This document shows positions 12,224-25,500 of a stretch of DNA of 64,000 nt, in pieces. The notes below the pieces were generated by a model. It had not been told where the DNA came from. It was given only the letters and a program-made list of their open reading frames with translations, and did not search any database. Source of the DNA: Eunapius fragilis (lineage: Eukaryota > Porifera > Demospongiae > Spongillida > Spongillidae); NCBI GenBank assembly GCA_963681505.1, contig OY811977.1, forward strand, positions 5,263,223 through 5,327,222, in the 5' to 3' direction. Position 1 is the stretch's first letter. Every line of letters begins with the position of its first letter. The position numbers and the translations under genes were made by a program.

Positions 12224-12953
12224 TAAGACTCAGGAGTGATTGTACTAACTGCTCATGTACCTAACATCCAGTTTGAAACATCAGGGTTTCTACTAGCCAT
12301 GGTCCACTTCAGTGATGTCAGCCATCTTGACCTCACACACTTGGCATGGCCTCTGTAGGAGGGTGCAACAGATACAAATGTGAGGCTATACTGCAGTAAG
12401 ACTCAAGAGTGATTGTACTAACTGCTCATGTACCTAACATCCAGTTTGAAACATCATGCAGGGTTTCTACTAGCCATGGTCCACTTTGGTGATGTCAGCC
12501 ATCTTAACCTCACACACTTGGCATGGCCCCTGTAGGAGGGTGTAACAGATACAAATGTGAGGTTATACAGCAGTAAGTCTCAGGAGTGATTGTACTAACT
12601 GCTCATGTACCTAACATCCAGTTTGAAACATCAGGGTTTCTACTAGCCATGGTCCACTTCAGTAATGTCAGCCATCTTGACCTCGCACACGTGGCATGGC
12701 CTCTGTACGAGGGTGCAACAGATACAAATGTGAGGCTATACTGCAGTAAGACTCAGGAGTGCTTACAAAAATTGCTCTATTGTACTTCATTTGGAATTTG
12801 ATATTTCAGGCTGTGTTTACTTGTGAGTGCCCATCTTTAGTATTACCTCGGTATTTTCACTCCAATAAGCTTTGATGAACACGCACAGCAATGAGATTGC
12901 GGTTCTTCTGATGGCTCTATGTCCCAGTTGGCTTATAGAAAACACTTGCAACG

Positions 12954-13391
12954 TCAGGTTGTATTCGGTGTGCGAATTATAAAACAATGCGCACGCCGCT
13001 TTAATGTTATGCGCTGTGGAAACCGCTGGAATGTGCGGCTGAGGAATGTACGGCTAACTTCTACGCGGTTTTTCGTACCGCGCCCGTCCAGCGTCTCGCA
13101 TGGGTCATCATCAGAGCTAGTTTGAAGATACAAATTAAAATAGGATGACGAGGGTCTGTACCTTGCCCTTTTCTTAATCCGATTCACTTCAGGATCTCTT
13201 CTATTTCTTTGCTCGCTTCGTTTCAGGGTCTGTTTCGTACCGTGCCCGTCCAGCGTCTCGCATGGGTCATCATCATGGCTAGAGTAAGAAGCAAGTATAT
13301 GCATGTTGCATAATTGATAGATGGGAAGATACAAATTAAAATAGGATGACGAGGGTCTGTACCTTGCCCTTTTCCTGACCCGATTATTCAC
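12954..13391 (-). CDS. tandemly duplicated exon, Arg/Asp-rich protein of unknown function
   Basis: Product unknown. On the minus strand two copies, offset by about 199 bp, encode RARYRPSSSYFNLYL then DDDPCETLDG.GTK, joined by KQTLKRSEQRNRRDPEVNR. The upstream copy (13391-13240) carries a 54-nt GT...AG segment between FNL and DDD that looks like an intron. In the downstream copy the same place has only about 15 nt. Both copies stay open. Whether this is a host gene or transposon-encoded is unclear; no neighbouring exon was identified with confidence. Confidence 0.4.
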   Translation of the reverse strand: MNNRVRKRARYRPSSSYFNLYLPIYQLCNMHILASYSSHDDDPCETLDGHGTKQTLKRSEQRNRRDPEVNRIKKRARYRPSSSYFNLYLQTSSDDDPCETLDGRGTKNRVEVSRTFLSRTFQRFPQRITLKRRAHCFIIRTPNTT

Positions 13392-14640
13392 ATCAAGATC
13401 CTATACCGTTGTCGTTCGTCGGCTCGCTTCTGCTCAGAGTTCGCCTGGTAACGTTCTCCGGCTTTTGCTTTGTTTGTCACCGAACTAGGTTCATGCTTTG
13501 CTCACATTGTACCGTTCTCTTTGAGATTTTTTTTGACGCGAATGCATGTTTCAACTACCATACCATGTATTAGAACATACACGAAAAACGAACACGTGCA
13601 AGGTCACGTGCTTAGTAAACGGCATTCAAATGCTGGGCAATGCATCAAAGTTCCAATAGCAATTTGTATAGATGAAAGCCCGACAACATATGGGTCCAAG
13701 CATTTAGTTACGATCCATATCCAACTCTCCATCGATATCCGCAAGTATACTTCATTTGTCATAAATCGGCAAAAATACACCCACGCATTTATATCGAAAC
13801 TGATATAAACAATATAGTTTCAATATTCACAAAGGATGAAACGTCGCATTTAGCGCTACATTTTGGTGTATTCCTATTTTTCCGCTTTTCCTAACTTCAG
13901 TTATGTTTGACGAAAGGAAGGAGAAGAAGGAGACTGTGATGAAATATTGGTCAAGTTAGGACCTCCGCAAGACATAATAATGTGTACCATACATTGCAGG
14001 TGTAAAGGTTTTTACCTGATCTGTATCAGGCACTGTATCAGGCACTACGTACCCCGACGCATTGGAATATCAAAACACCATACATTTCCATCACTAAGGT
14101 GGTCAACTATACCTATACTACTGAAGTTCCCCACCAGGCACCTTGCATGAAACATAAATAAAGTATATGCACTCACTGGGAACGTTTGCTATTGAATAAT
14201 ACATCAACAGCGTTGAATCATACTGCCTTAATAACATCAACTGAACATTGGATGCCTGTATAAATGCTGCATGACTTTATAACATTTAGTTCTTAATGCC
14301 ATTGACCTAGTAAACATCATCTTCATCACATGCACTAGGCTTGTAGAAAAGGCAGGATTCAGTCAGTCTCCTTCCGGTTTGTAGAATAAGGAGTCAAATC
14401 CATGCATATGTATACCATGCATCATTGCACAGAATAACATATGCCTACATATATGAGATGCAGTTGCAGAACTAATATGCAGCTTGCAGTGTGTGATGAA
14501 GGAGCACCTTCTCAATATCGTGTTATAAGATGTGGCAGCAATACCACAATCAACAAAGATTGAACTTTCAGGACTATACCTATCGTTATGCTTGACACGG
14601 GAATAAAAACTCTTTTAAAATTAGCGATATTTGACGATCC
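13392..14640. other. gene-free stretch
   Basis: AT-rich DNA with short open frames only. I see no gene, repeat array or RNA gene that I can support. Confidence 0.5.
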
Positions 14641-14900
14641 AGTGGCGGATCCAGGAATTCGGCGAGGGGGTCCGACATGAAAATTAATGAGGGAGAGAGG
14701 CGGAAGTGGTGCCATGTCGAACTAAGGGTATGGGGGAGAGATGTAGCATGCGCATATGCAGAATTCAAGATATAATATATAGGGAAAGCGCTGAACTTTT
14801 TTTAAAATTTGAAACACTGCATTTTAAATAATTATATTCATAGTCACTATTGAGGTCCCGAGGAGGTGGTCCGGACCCCCCGGACCCCCAGGACCCCCCT
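14641..14900. other. possible transposon end (CAGTGGCGGATCCAGG)
   Basis: CAGTGGCGGATCCAGGAATT at about 14640 matches the outward-facing sequence TTCCTGGATCCGCCCCTG at 31673-31690. This form is often seen at ends of hAT-like non-autonomous elements. No matching inverted end was found close by. A GC-rich patch rich in GGACCCCC follows at 14865-14900. Confidence 0.35.
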
Positions 14901-15059
14901 TGCCGATCTGTAGCGTCATCATTTCAGCCGGTGTAACAGGATATCTTGTCCCCCCGGATAGGCTGTCCCCCTGCGGACACCCTATCCTAGTACTAAGTAT
15001 ACGTTGTACGGCCGCGGTGGCCCGGTAGGTCGCGTAACAAAACATTAGACATAAGAGCG

Positions 15060-15262
15060 ATATAGCGTAAAACCAAATCGTATTTGGCGCAAAACATATG
15101 ACACAGAGACCAAATCGGATTTGGCGCAAAACGTATGACGGATTTGGCGCAAAGCGTATGACGGATTTGGCGTAAAGCGTATGACGGATTTGGCGCAAAG
15201 CGTATGACGGATTTGCGCAAAGCGTATGTCGGATTTGGCGCAAAACGTTTCTGGGCGTTGCC
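15060..15262. repeat. 22-23-bp tandem repeat
   Basis: Repeats of GGATTTGGCGCAAAGCGTAT plus GAC, about eight copies with small changes, running up to 15262. The minus-strand frames read as Arg/Phe/Ala-rich repeats (RFAPNPSYALRQ), an effect of the repeat. Confidence 0.9.
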
Positions 15263-15317
15263 CCGGACCGGATGTTGGACAACGGAAGTAGTTATTGGAG
15301 CAATATATACGGCAGGC

Positions 15318-17530
<2,213 letters not shown>

Positions 17531-17813
17531 CTAAGGAGAATCTAGGGTTGTATAACAAGTTATATATCAGCAATGCATGTACGTATAACACCTGCATGGT
17601 GATAACACTTAGAATACATATTGCGTATAACAACGCGAGTATACGACGACCCGCTCGACCCCTCCGCTCCGCGATCCTATACCCCGCCCTTTGATCAACT
17701 TAACCTGTTGTAGTTAATAAAGTTCTTAATTTTGTCAACAAGAAAAAAAAATAACACAACAAAATAGCAAATTGAATGTTCAGTTGTTTGATTGTTCGTT
17801 GGAAACTGAGGCT

Positions 17814-18986
17814 TCAGCCTGAGCATCCATAGAGGAAGCCCAACTGGTGCAGATGGTCCCACTGGTACGAGAGATCGTTATGCTTTCTTTTTTTCCTCAC
17901 TGTTTTTGACGAAGAGCTTGCCTTCTCATCCAATTCATCTAAGAAGGAATCCAACCTCTCAGAGCGGCAGGTAGGTCGCCTTCTTTGGATTTCTCTCCTT
18001 CCGCATCTTCTTCATCAGACATCATATAGATGGCTTCACTGAAGAGAATCCAACTTTCCTCATCAACTGAAGTCACTTGTTTTGACCGGCGTTCCCATAG
18101 CTGCAATATATACCTATCATATTTCTTATTAACACTTCTAAAAACTTACACGCTGTTTCCTTGAGCGTATTGCTCTACGCCGCGATTCGCTCTTATAGAA
18201 ACGCGCTTTAGGCTTCTCCTGTGTGTGGATACACCGTGTAACGCATTAACATGGGCAGTAATAGACGGAAGTGCAAGGAAAACAATTTCGTTTACAATGA
18301 ATGCCCTTTGTAGCTCCTTTGCAATTCGCTCGAATGCACCGTTGTTGCGTTGAATTGTAATTCTAATGAAACCATTAAGAAAGTGCAGAATACTCTTGCT
18401 TACCCTTCATTCCGTCGCCGATGAAGATGGCTTAGAAGCGCGTGATGAATAAGCCGAACTTCTCTCTGTAAACATAATTATATATGATCACTATCGCATA
18501 TAGTGTCAGCGTACCTGCAGTACAAGAGACTGTGTATACGCTTCCTTTTCTCAGCATCATCGCTATTTTCTTCAGAGCTAGAGGAAACAGCCACACTTAG
18601 CTGTGACTTCATTGATTCCTATGGTGCTTTCCCTCGCCGTTTGTCTTTGGCTAAGGCTTGATAGAATTGAATTCAGTAGTAATTCTCACGAACTCGCTCG
18701 CAACAACGGTCTTAAAACCTTCCAACTCCTGTGCGTGTTCTTGCGGTGCTGTCACTTGATCAGGAGTGTGAAACATTTGCCCAGGCAATCACGTTTTGTT
18801 CCCCGGAGTTCCAATCGGCGATGTTGTGGTTGCACGATGCAGACGGTTGCTTCGAGGCCCTGATCCATAAAATGATTCTGTTGAAGCATGCTGCGACCAG
18901 CTGTCTGGTGGTGGAGCTGTTAGACCATTCGAAAAGTGGTCTGATAGAACAATTCTGCCGCTGCGAGGTGTGCTATTACTAGACAT
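17814..18986 (-). pseudogene. decayed five-exon gene, transposon-associated type
   Basis: Exons fit at 18986-18690, 18618-18515, 18463-18404, 18362-18152 and 18100-17814. The first reads MSSNSTPRSGRIVLSDHFSNG. The middle ones include ESMKSQLSVAVSSSSEE, EVRLIHHALLSHLHRR and RNNGAFERIAKELQRAF. The last has WERRSKQVTSVDEESW, SEAIYMMSDEEDAEGEK, RSERLDSFLDELDEK and a basic KTVRKKRKHND. Phases agree through all five exons, apart from an in-frame TGA in exon 1 (18791-18789) and a one-base frame change in exon 5 near 17960. I believe similar proteins accompany transposons in marine invertebrates, but I cannot name the family. Function unknown. Confidence 0.55.
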
Positions 18987-18989
18987 CAC

Positions 18990-19889
18990 TGCACAGCAGT
19001 TCACAATGAAAAATGTGCACGTATCCGATTTTGCGCATGCGTGATTTAACTATTATTTTATTTTTGTAAGTTTGGAGTCGAGGATTTGTACTCACTGTCA
19101 GTAGAGCGTGTCTAAAGCAACATACTATAGACATTTGGTTCCTGAGGTGTGTTCAAGGACAGGAAGTGTTTGACTGCGAGTCAACATAAATCAACTGATG
19201 AAACAGCTGTAGAAGAGATGGATTTTGACATACAAGCCACTGATGATTCAGCTTGTACAGTCCATATACACCCCGTGGATAACAATGCAATTTCCACAGT
19301 GTGAGATTGTAACTCAGCCTATGATAGCACTTGCAGCTTGCTGGCATTGTTTACCGGCAACAACAGAAAATAGATGATGGCTCTGACAGTGTTTGCAGCA
19401 AACATAAATACAGCTAGTTATTGGTCAGCATATGAACAATGCAAGTAATTAATAATCCATGAATGTTAAAATTTGTCCAATTAAGTTGATGTACATTCGT
19501 AAACCATCCTGAAAGGCCGATATTGAGTGTCCTGGTTCTCACTTAATGTTGCTGTGGTGAATATTGAAGTATTTCATAGGTAAATGGAATAGCCACTACA
19601 TTTCTGGTCATTTATGTATAACTGACTCATCTGCACAATATACATGTATCAGGTAATGAAATGGGCTTCAAGTACGTATGCAGTTCTATCGTCTTAAGCC
19701 TTTTTGTTAATTCCATAATGAAAATTAGCTGCATCTCATTTTGAAGCATCCGACTAGAAGTACTTAACAAAATATAAAAAATACGAAGGAATAAATAACA
19801 TATATTCAAGCACATGCACAAACATAATAGCACGTACAAATTCTATCAGTTGTGGATAGTCCAGCCCCATCATCCATGTGAACTGCACT
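18990..19889. other. gene-free stretch
   Basis: AT-rich DNA upstream of the decayed gene. No coding exon, repeat array or RNA gene that I can support. Confidence 0.5.
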
Positions 19890-20287
19890 CCTCCATTTCA
19901 CTCTGCATCCTCTTATGCACAGATTTGTGGCTCTTAGTATATAGCAAACGCCAACCCATCCAGCCACTTCACTTAGTGGTTTTTCCCCACTTCAATGGTA
20001 TATTTATTGCTGAAAGCTTCATGTTAGAGTTAGCTTCACAAGCAGGGACACCATCAATTGAGGAGACAAAAGGGGCCGGAGAAAGATGCATGTCTAGCCT
20101 CAACAGCATCCAGGTAACTCAGCTGATAGGAGAACAGAATCAACAGTGCGACTGTACTGTATGACTGGGCATCAGTGTCCATGACACAAATATCAAGTAA
20201 TGCCTCAGTCTGGGCAGCCCACAAACCTCTCACACCAAGATCCGCTACCAAAGCAGAAAGACCTCTTGCAGGATCAGCATCTCTCAC
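19890..20287 (-). pseudogene. fragment of a reverse-transcriptase-associated C-terminal module
   Basis: The minus strand reads DADPARGLSALVADLGVRGL, WAAQTEALLDICVMDTDAQS, then PFVSSIDG, and further on a decayed GWMGWRLLYTKSHKSVH. I recognise this as the region upstream of the DPLGHHALTC module in a widespread family of retroelement-type proteins. The related C-terminal part appears at 51748-52309 in this window. Here it is degraded. Family naming is from memory and uncertain. Confidence 0.45.
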
Positions 20288-20473
20288 TGTTTATTATATA
20301 ATTCATAAAACTAGTGTATTAAAATCATATCATGACATGTAATTGGTTAATGGATTTGAGGGAAGGGCATGAACTAATACTTCCATAAATTCTCCTCCTG
20401 AAGACTGATTTTGCTCTTCATGTACATGATCATTTATAGATGTCGCTCAAACCATTCTCGTTACTCTCATTGT

Positions 20474-20764
20474 ACAAGTAGATTTTTAAAAATTCTCTTT
20501 GAGAAATAGAGTGGGATGTATGATTAGCATTGGTAGTGTAAAAAGCAATGAAACAAGACACATTATGGATTGGTACCAGAATACAACAAGACTACATTTA
20601 GCCAAGAACCATGCACTTTGAATTTCAGTTTGCTAAATCTAGGACCGTCTTGTTGTATTCTGGTACCAATCCATAATGTGTCTTGTTTCATTGCTTTTTA
20701 CACCACCAATGCCAATCCTACATTCCATTCTATTTCTCAAAGAGAAATTTTTTTATCTGCTTGT
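20474..20764. repeat. long hairpin element, copy P1
   Basis: Near-perfect palindrome of about 290 bp with a 30-40-nt loop near 20607-20640. Left arm blocks in order: ACAAGTAGATTTTTAAAAAT with TTCTCTTTGAGAAA, then GTGTAAAAAGCAATGAAACA, then CTACATTTAGC. The right arm is their reverse complement, as are the segments between. It belongs to the same family as the hairpins at 43087, 47271 and 52636. No coding capacity. A likely foldback/MITE-type element, possibly giving structured RNA. Confidence 0.9.
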
Positions 20765-20780
20765 TTCCTTGCTTTTTTTC

Positions 20781-22342
20781 CTGGCTTTAGATGGAGGTGT
20801 TAACTAAACCATTATATTCCACAACCTAGCAGCATGTCACCTACATTGTCAGAGAAGCCAGCCAAAGCTGAAGCATTGTTGTCAACAGCTACGGGTGTTG
20901 ATGTAACATCTGGAGCAAACATCAGCATGCTGAGGCAATCCCTAGCCTGCATGATATGTGTGATGCACAGAGCAGGACTCAAAACCAGTTTATAGTACTG
21001 GTATTCCACATCCGGCTATATAAAAACGTTCACCCTTCATCATGAGAGCTCCTTGTATTGTGGGGTATTTTATTGAGGGGTGTTCAAACACAGTCCTAGC
21101 GTGAGGAACGGTCTGCTTCATACATACATGCATGTAAATGAAATATAGCTGGATCAAAACGTGTAAAGAAACAATGGAGTCAATATGTCAAATCTAATTG
21201 GGATGATCCACTTTCAAACTCATAACAGTTCTGACATACAATGTCTGCTGTTATGTTAGCCAAGGGAATAGGTCCCCCATGTAAATCTGCTTGATCAGAA
21301 GTACATGTACTATCTGCTCAAGGCAGGGGTGTCATGAGTCTCTCTACACTCACTCATTGTTGCCTACTTTTGGCCACATACATACACAAGACAGTCACTC
21401 ACCCACATGTATTGACAACTGTGCACATGCTTTGAGCTCATTATAAAACCCAGGCAACAATGGAGTCAGTATGTCAAATTTTATTTTACCTCACGAGTAC
21501 ACTGGTCATTAAATAAAATCTGAATGCCAAACAGTGCACATACACAGAATATAGCACACATGAATACGGGCTGTATTGTAGCCTTGTTTGACATCACATT
21601 GCACTATGACATATCTTATTCAGCACATACATACTGACCAGAAAGACATGTCAGCAATGTGTATACCCTCCACACCCTCCCCACCAGTGACAATCATTGC
21701 TCACATTGTAATAGTAGCATTATATTTTGTTTTCAGCTACACCAACCAACCTGTAACCTTTATAGTTGATGTGACAAAAACAAAATGATTATTATTCCTC
21801 CAAAATAGATACATGACTGTTGTCCAACATCATCTATCATCCTGTATGTCATCTATTTTATTGGAAACACTGTATTGGGAAGGTCACTACTTTCACCCTT
21901 ACTTCTATTCTTGTGTATGATGTTTCATATAAGTATGGCTCAAGCTCTTCATATCAATTCCATTGCAATCTGAAATGTCAATAGTGCATTTATTGAAGTA
22001 CAGATTTTAGGAACATTGCCGCTTTTTCTCTCCATACATGCAGTGCTAAGCCAAGCAATTTATTTGCACTTATTTTTGCACACTGCTGCATGCCCTGATC
22101 TAGTGCACACTTTGTCGGCCAACCATTCATGCGCTTCTTTAAATTACCTTTTCTTGGTAAGTTTTTATTGCTATTTAGTGCCCTGTCAAGCAGCATGCAA
22201 TACACCTGCCTTGTATCATCTCTTGGTTCAAAGAGACAAAACCTGAGTAAACATTACATCCAGTTAAATTACACATCAGAGTGCTCAGTAATTTACTCAC
22301 TTATTTCACCACAGTACTTGCTATAGTATACAGTATTACATG
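20781..22342. other. gene-poor stretch
   Basis: No firm gene. A short direct repeat (AACAATGGAGTCA.TATGTC) occurs at about 21170 and 21460. A minus-strand open stretch at 22205-21990 (NKNLPRKGNLKKRMNGW then KISANKLLGLALHVW) has a protein-like composition but no recognisable family. The LTR element begins right after this stretch. Confidence 0.45.
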
Positions 22343-22515
22343 TGTAATGCAGGATTTATTAGTCTGCGCTTGCGCAGTACATTGTATTGATGGAACCTTG
22401 TGTAATAGATTGTCACACGCACACCCGTGATCACACATATATATATATACCTTATTGTTGTATGTTTGTCAGTCTGTACCTCGTGTATACCTGCTATCAA
22501 TCTTGGCCGCTTACA
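22343..22515 (+). repeat. 5' LTR of the Ty3/gypsy element
   Basis: 173 bp, begins TG and ends CA. It contains an AT-alternating TATA-like stretch (ATATATATATATACC) near its middle that may be the promoter core. By eye it is base-for-base the same as the 3' LTR. Confidence 0.96.
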
Positions 22516-22543
22516 CTGGCGTAGTCGGCTCTACACGAGTTAG

Positions 22544-25500
22544 AATGTCCAAACCCTTGCTCCTACCTGAGCCCTACGGAGGCGAAGCGGGTGGCTGGGC
22601 GGAATGGGTAGACCATTTCGAGAACGTAGCCACTGTCAACAAGTGGGCCACTGGTGAGGAGAAATTAAAATGGCTGAAGGTGCGTCTAACTGGGAAGGCT
22701 CAGACAGCGTTCAAGAAGTTGCCACAAGATGTGAAAGAAAACTACGGTGAGTGCATAAAATCCTTACAGCGCCGTTTTGACCCTGACAGTAAGAAGCAAC
22801 TCTACGTGGCCGAGTTAAGTGCCAGAACGAGGCGAAAGGACGAAGACTGGGCTACTTTCGGCGACGTATTGAGAGTTCTTGCGGACAAAGCGTATCCTGA
22901 CCTGGAGGAGAAGGCAAGAGAACGTCTTGCATTAAACCAGTATTGGCACAAATTGAAAACGCCCAAGTCGCTTTCGGCGTGAAGCAGAAACGACCCACCA
23001 ACGTTGAGGAGGCCGTCGTCGCAACAATTGAATTAGAGTCGTACTTGGGAAGCTCCGGTAAGCCGCTGCGAGTGAGCGCTGTGTCCCCACAGGAACCAGA
23101 CCCAGATGTACGCGTACGCCGTGCAGACCGTGCTGAAGCTGTCGCAGCTGTCTCTCCACTTGATGAACCTCAGACGGTGAAGTTGCTTGGCGAGCGGCTA
23201 CAACGGTTGGAGATGCTACTCGAGAGACAAGGGAGTTCCACAAGGCCTCGGACAAGTAAGCAAACCGGGGAGGCTGAGAGTGGGAAACGCAAGGCTGTAG
23301 TCTGTTGGACTTGTGGCAAGAAAGGCCATATTGCAAGATTTTGTCGGAGTCGCGCAACAGAGCAGCATCAGGGAAACTTCAGTCCCTCAGTGGAAAGAGC
23401 CCACCACGTGAGGGAAGAAGACATGTAGAGGCTCAAACTGATCAGTTGACTGTTCCTTCTCTTTCGGTAACTTGCGGGGTAAGTTACAGCGTAAAGAGAG
23501 TCATTGGGGTGGTAGCTATTGCATTCGTTGTTGATACGGGAGCAGCTGTATCTCTTATCCGCAAGGATGTCTGGACACAACTTGTAAACAGGGACAGTAC
23601 ACTTGTTCTTGAACAGTGGTCTGGAAAAAAGCTTGTAGGGGTCAATGGGGCTTCATTGTCTATATGTGGGTGTGGAAACATACAGGTTTTGTTCAAGGGT
23701 ACTCCATTTATGGTCACTTGCATTGTAACTGATGACATCACTATAGAGGCAATCCTTGGGTTGGATTTTTTGGAAGCTAATAGTTGTGTGATTGATTGTG
23801 GTCAGAAGGTACTCACATTCCCCTCCCAAAAGCTTTCAATTCCATTCTTAAGCAAAACCACCACAGAACAAGGAGTTGCAACTGTTGGACTGGTCCTAAA
23901 AGAGAAAACAGTTGTTCCAGCAGGAAGTGAAATGGAAGTTATGGTAAAAATTGCTGGTCCAGTCACTAATGGTACGTGGTTTGTAGGACACAAGTCAGCC
24001 ACTTGTAAGGGTGTGATGGTGGCTAATGCAGTAGTGTCTCCAAGCAGTAATGTAGTACCAGTACGTATACTGAACCCACGTGATGAAATGGTGGTGCTGA
24101 AGAGAGGAACACAGATTGCAAGCATGGAGCTCCTGGAGCAAGATCCAGTTATCAACATATCTACAGTGATGAAGAATGCTGAAGTCTCACCGGAATGCCA
24201 GAGCATTTTATGGGATTTGGTGTCTAAGGTTGGGAATCTTGCACATTAGTGAGAGTGAAAGAGAACAACTCTATTCTCTTCTTGTGGAGTTTGCCGATGT
24301 CTTTTCTTTCAGCAGCAAGGACTTGGGCCGCACTAAAGAGCTGAAGCATCATATTTTCACCAGTGATGCTCAACCAGTGCACCTATCTCCACGTCGTATT
24401 CCTCAGGCACGCAGGGAGGAGCTCCGAGGCTTGCTGAGGGACATGCTGGAGAGTGCAGATGTAATCCAACAGTCTGACAGCCCTTGGTCCTCACCTATAG
24501 TGTTAGCAAAGAAGCATGATGGGACAACACGATTTTGCGTAGACTACAGGAAGGTAAACGAAGTAACAAGAAAAGATGCCTGCCCACTACCTCGAGTGGA
24601 CGACACTTTGGACACACTGGTTGGTTCTAAATTCTTCACCACACTCGACCTTGCCAGTGGGTACTGGCAAGTGGAAGTGGCTCCCGAGGATCAACCTAAG
24701 ACAGCCTTCACAACACCGGAAGGACTTTACCAATTCAAGGTAATGCCATTTGGCTTATGTAACGCTCCAGCGACATTTCAGCGTTTAATGGATAGAGTCT
24801 TGAGTGGGTTAAAATGGTCGAGCTGTTTAGTGTATTTTGACGATATAATTGTAGTAGGTACTACATTTCAGGAGCATTTGCATCACCTCACTAGTGTCTT
24901 CACTCGTCTGAGGGGGGCGGGTCTCAAGCTAAAACCAAAAAAGTGTACACTCTGCAGGCAGCAAGTAACATTTCTAGGCCATATAGTATCCACAGATGGT
25001 GTTGCAACAGATCCAAGCAAAACTGAGGCTGTGTCGAAGTGGTCCATTCCCCAGAACAGAAAAGAAGTTCAACAATTTTTGGGGCTAGCCAATTACTATA
25101 GGCGTTTTGTAAAAGACTTTGCCTTGATCTCAAAACCACTACAGCGGTTGACAGAGAAAAACGCACCTTTCGAATGGACCATTGGATGCCAAAACGCTTT
25201 TGATGAATTGCGTAAACGTTTGGTTTCTTCCCCAGTCCTTGCATACCCAGATTATGAGCGACGTTTCATACTCGACACGGATGCAAGTGATGTTGGAATT
25301 GGTGCTGTGCTTTCACAGGTTAGTGATTGTGGTTCTGAGCGTGTTATTGCCTATGCGAGCAGATCGCTTACTAGGCCAGAGCAAAGGTATTGTGTAACAC
25401 GTAAAGAATTATTAGCAGTTGTGGAATTTGTACATCATTTTAGACAGTATCTCCTTGGGCGAGAATTCACCCTTCTACCTGACCATGGATCTCTGGTCTG

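Larger units (their letters stand above)
9247..12763. repeat. 173-bp satellite array
   Basis: About fifteen head-to-tail monomers. The landmark CCATGGTCCACTTCAGTGAT recurs at 9556, 9728, 9901, 10074, 10247, 10420, 10593, 10766, 10939, 11109, 12297, 12474 and 12647, a spacing of 173 bp with few exceptions. Monomers differ by scattered substitutions and small indels; the first is shortened by about 30 bp. The array is split by a LINE at 11213-12223. No open frame persists through the monomers, so this is non-coding satellite. Confidence 0.97.

Noticed and set aside
9247-12763. Satellite as a coding repeat protein
   Set aside because: 173 bp is not a multiple of three and no frame stays open over several monomers.
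20474-20764. Classical microRNA precursors in the hairpins
   Set aside because: The stems are 120-140 bp, much longer than usual precursors, and the family shape fits foldback elements. Small-RNA data would be needed.
23802-24206. Antisense open frames inside the LTR element
   Set aside because: Shadows of the plus-strand coding region.
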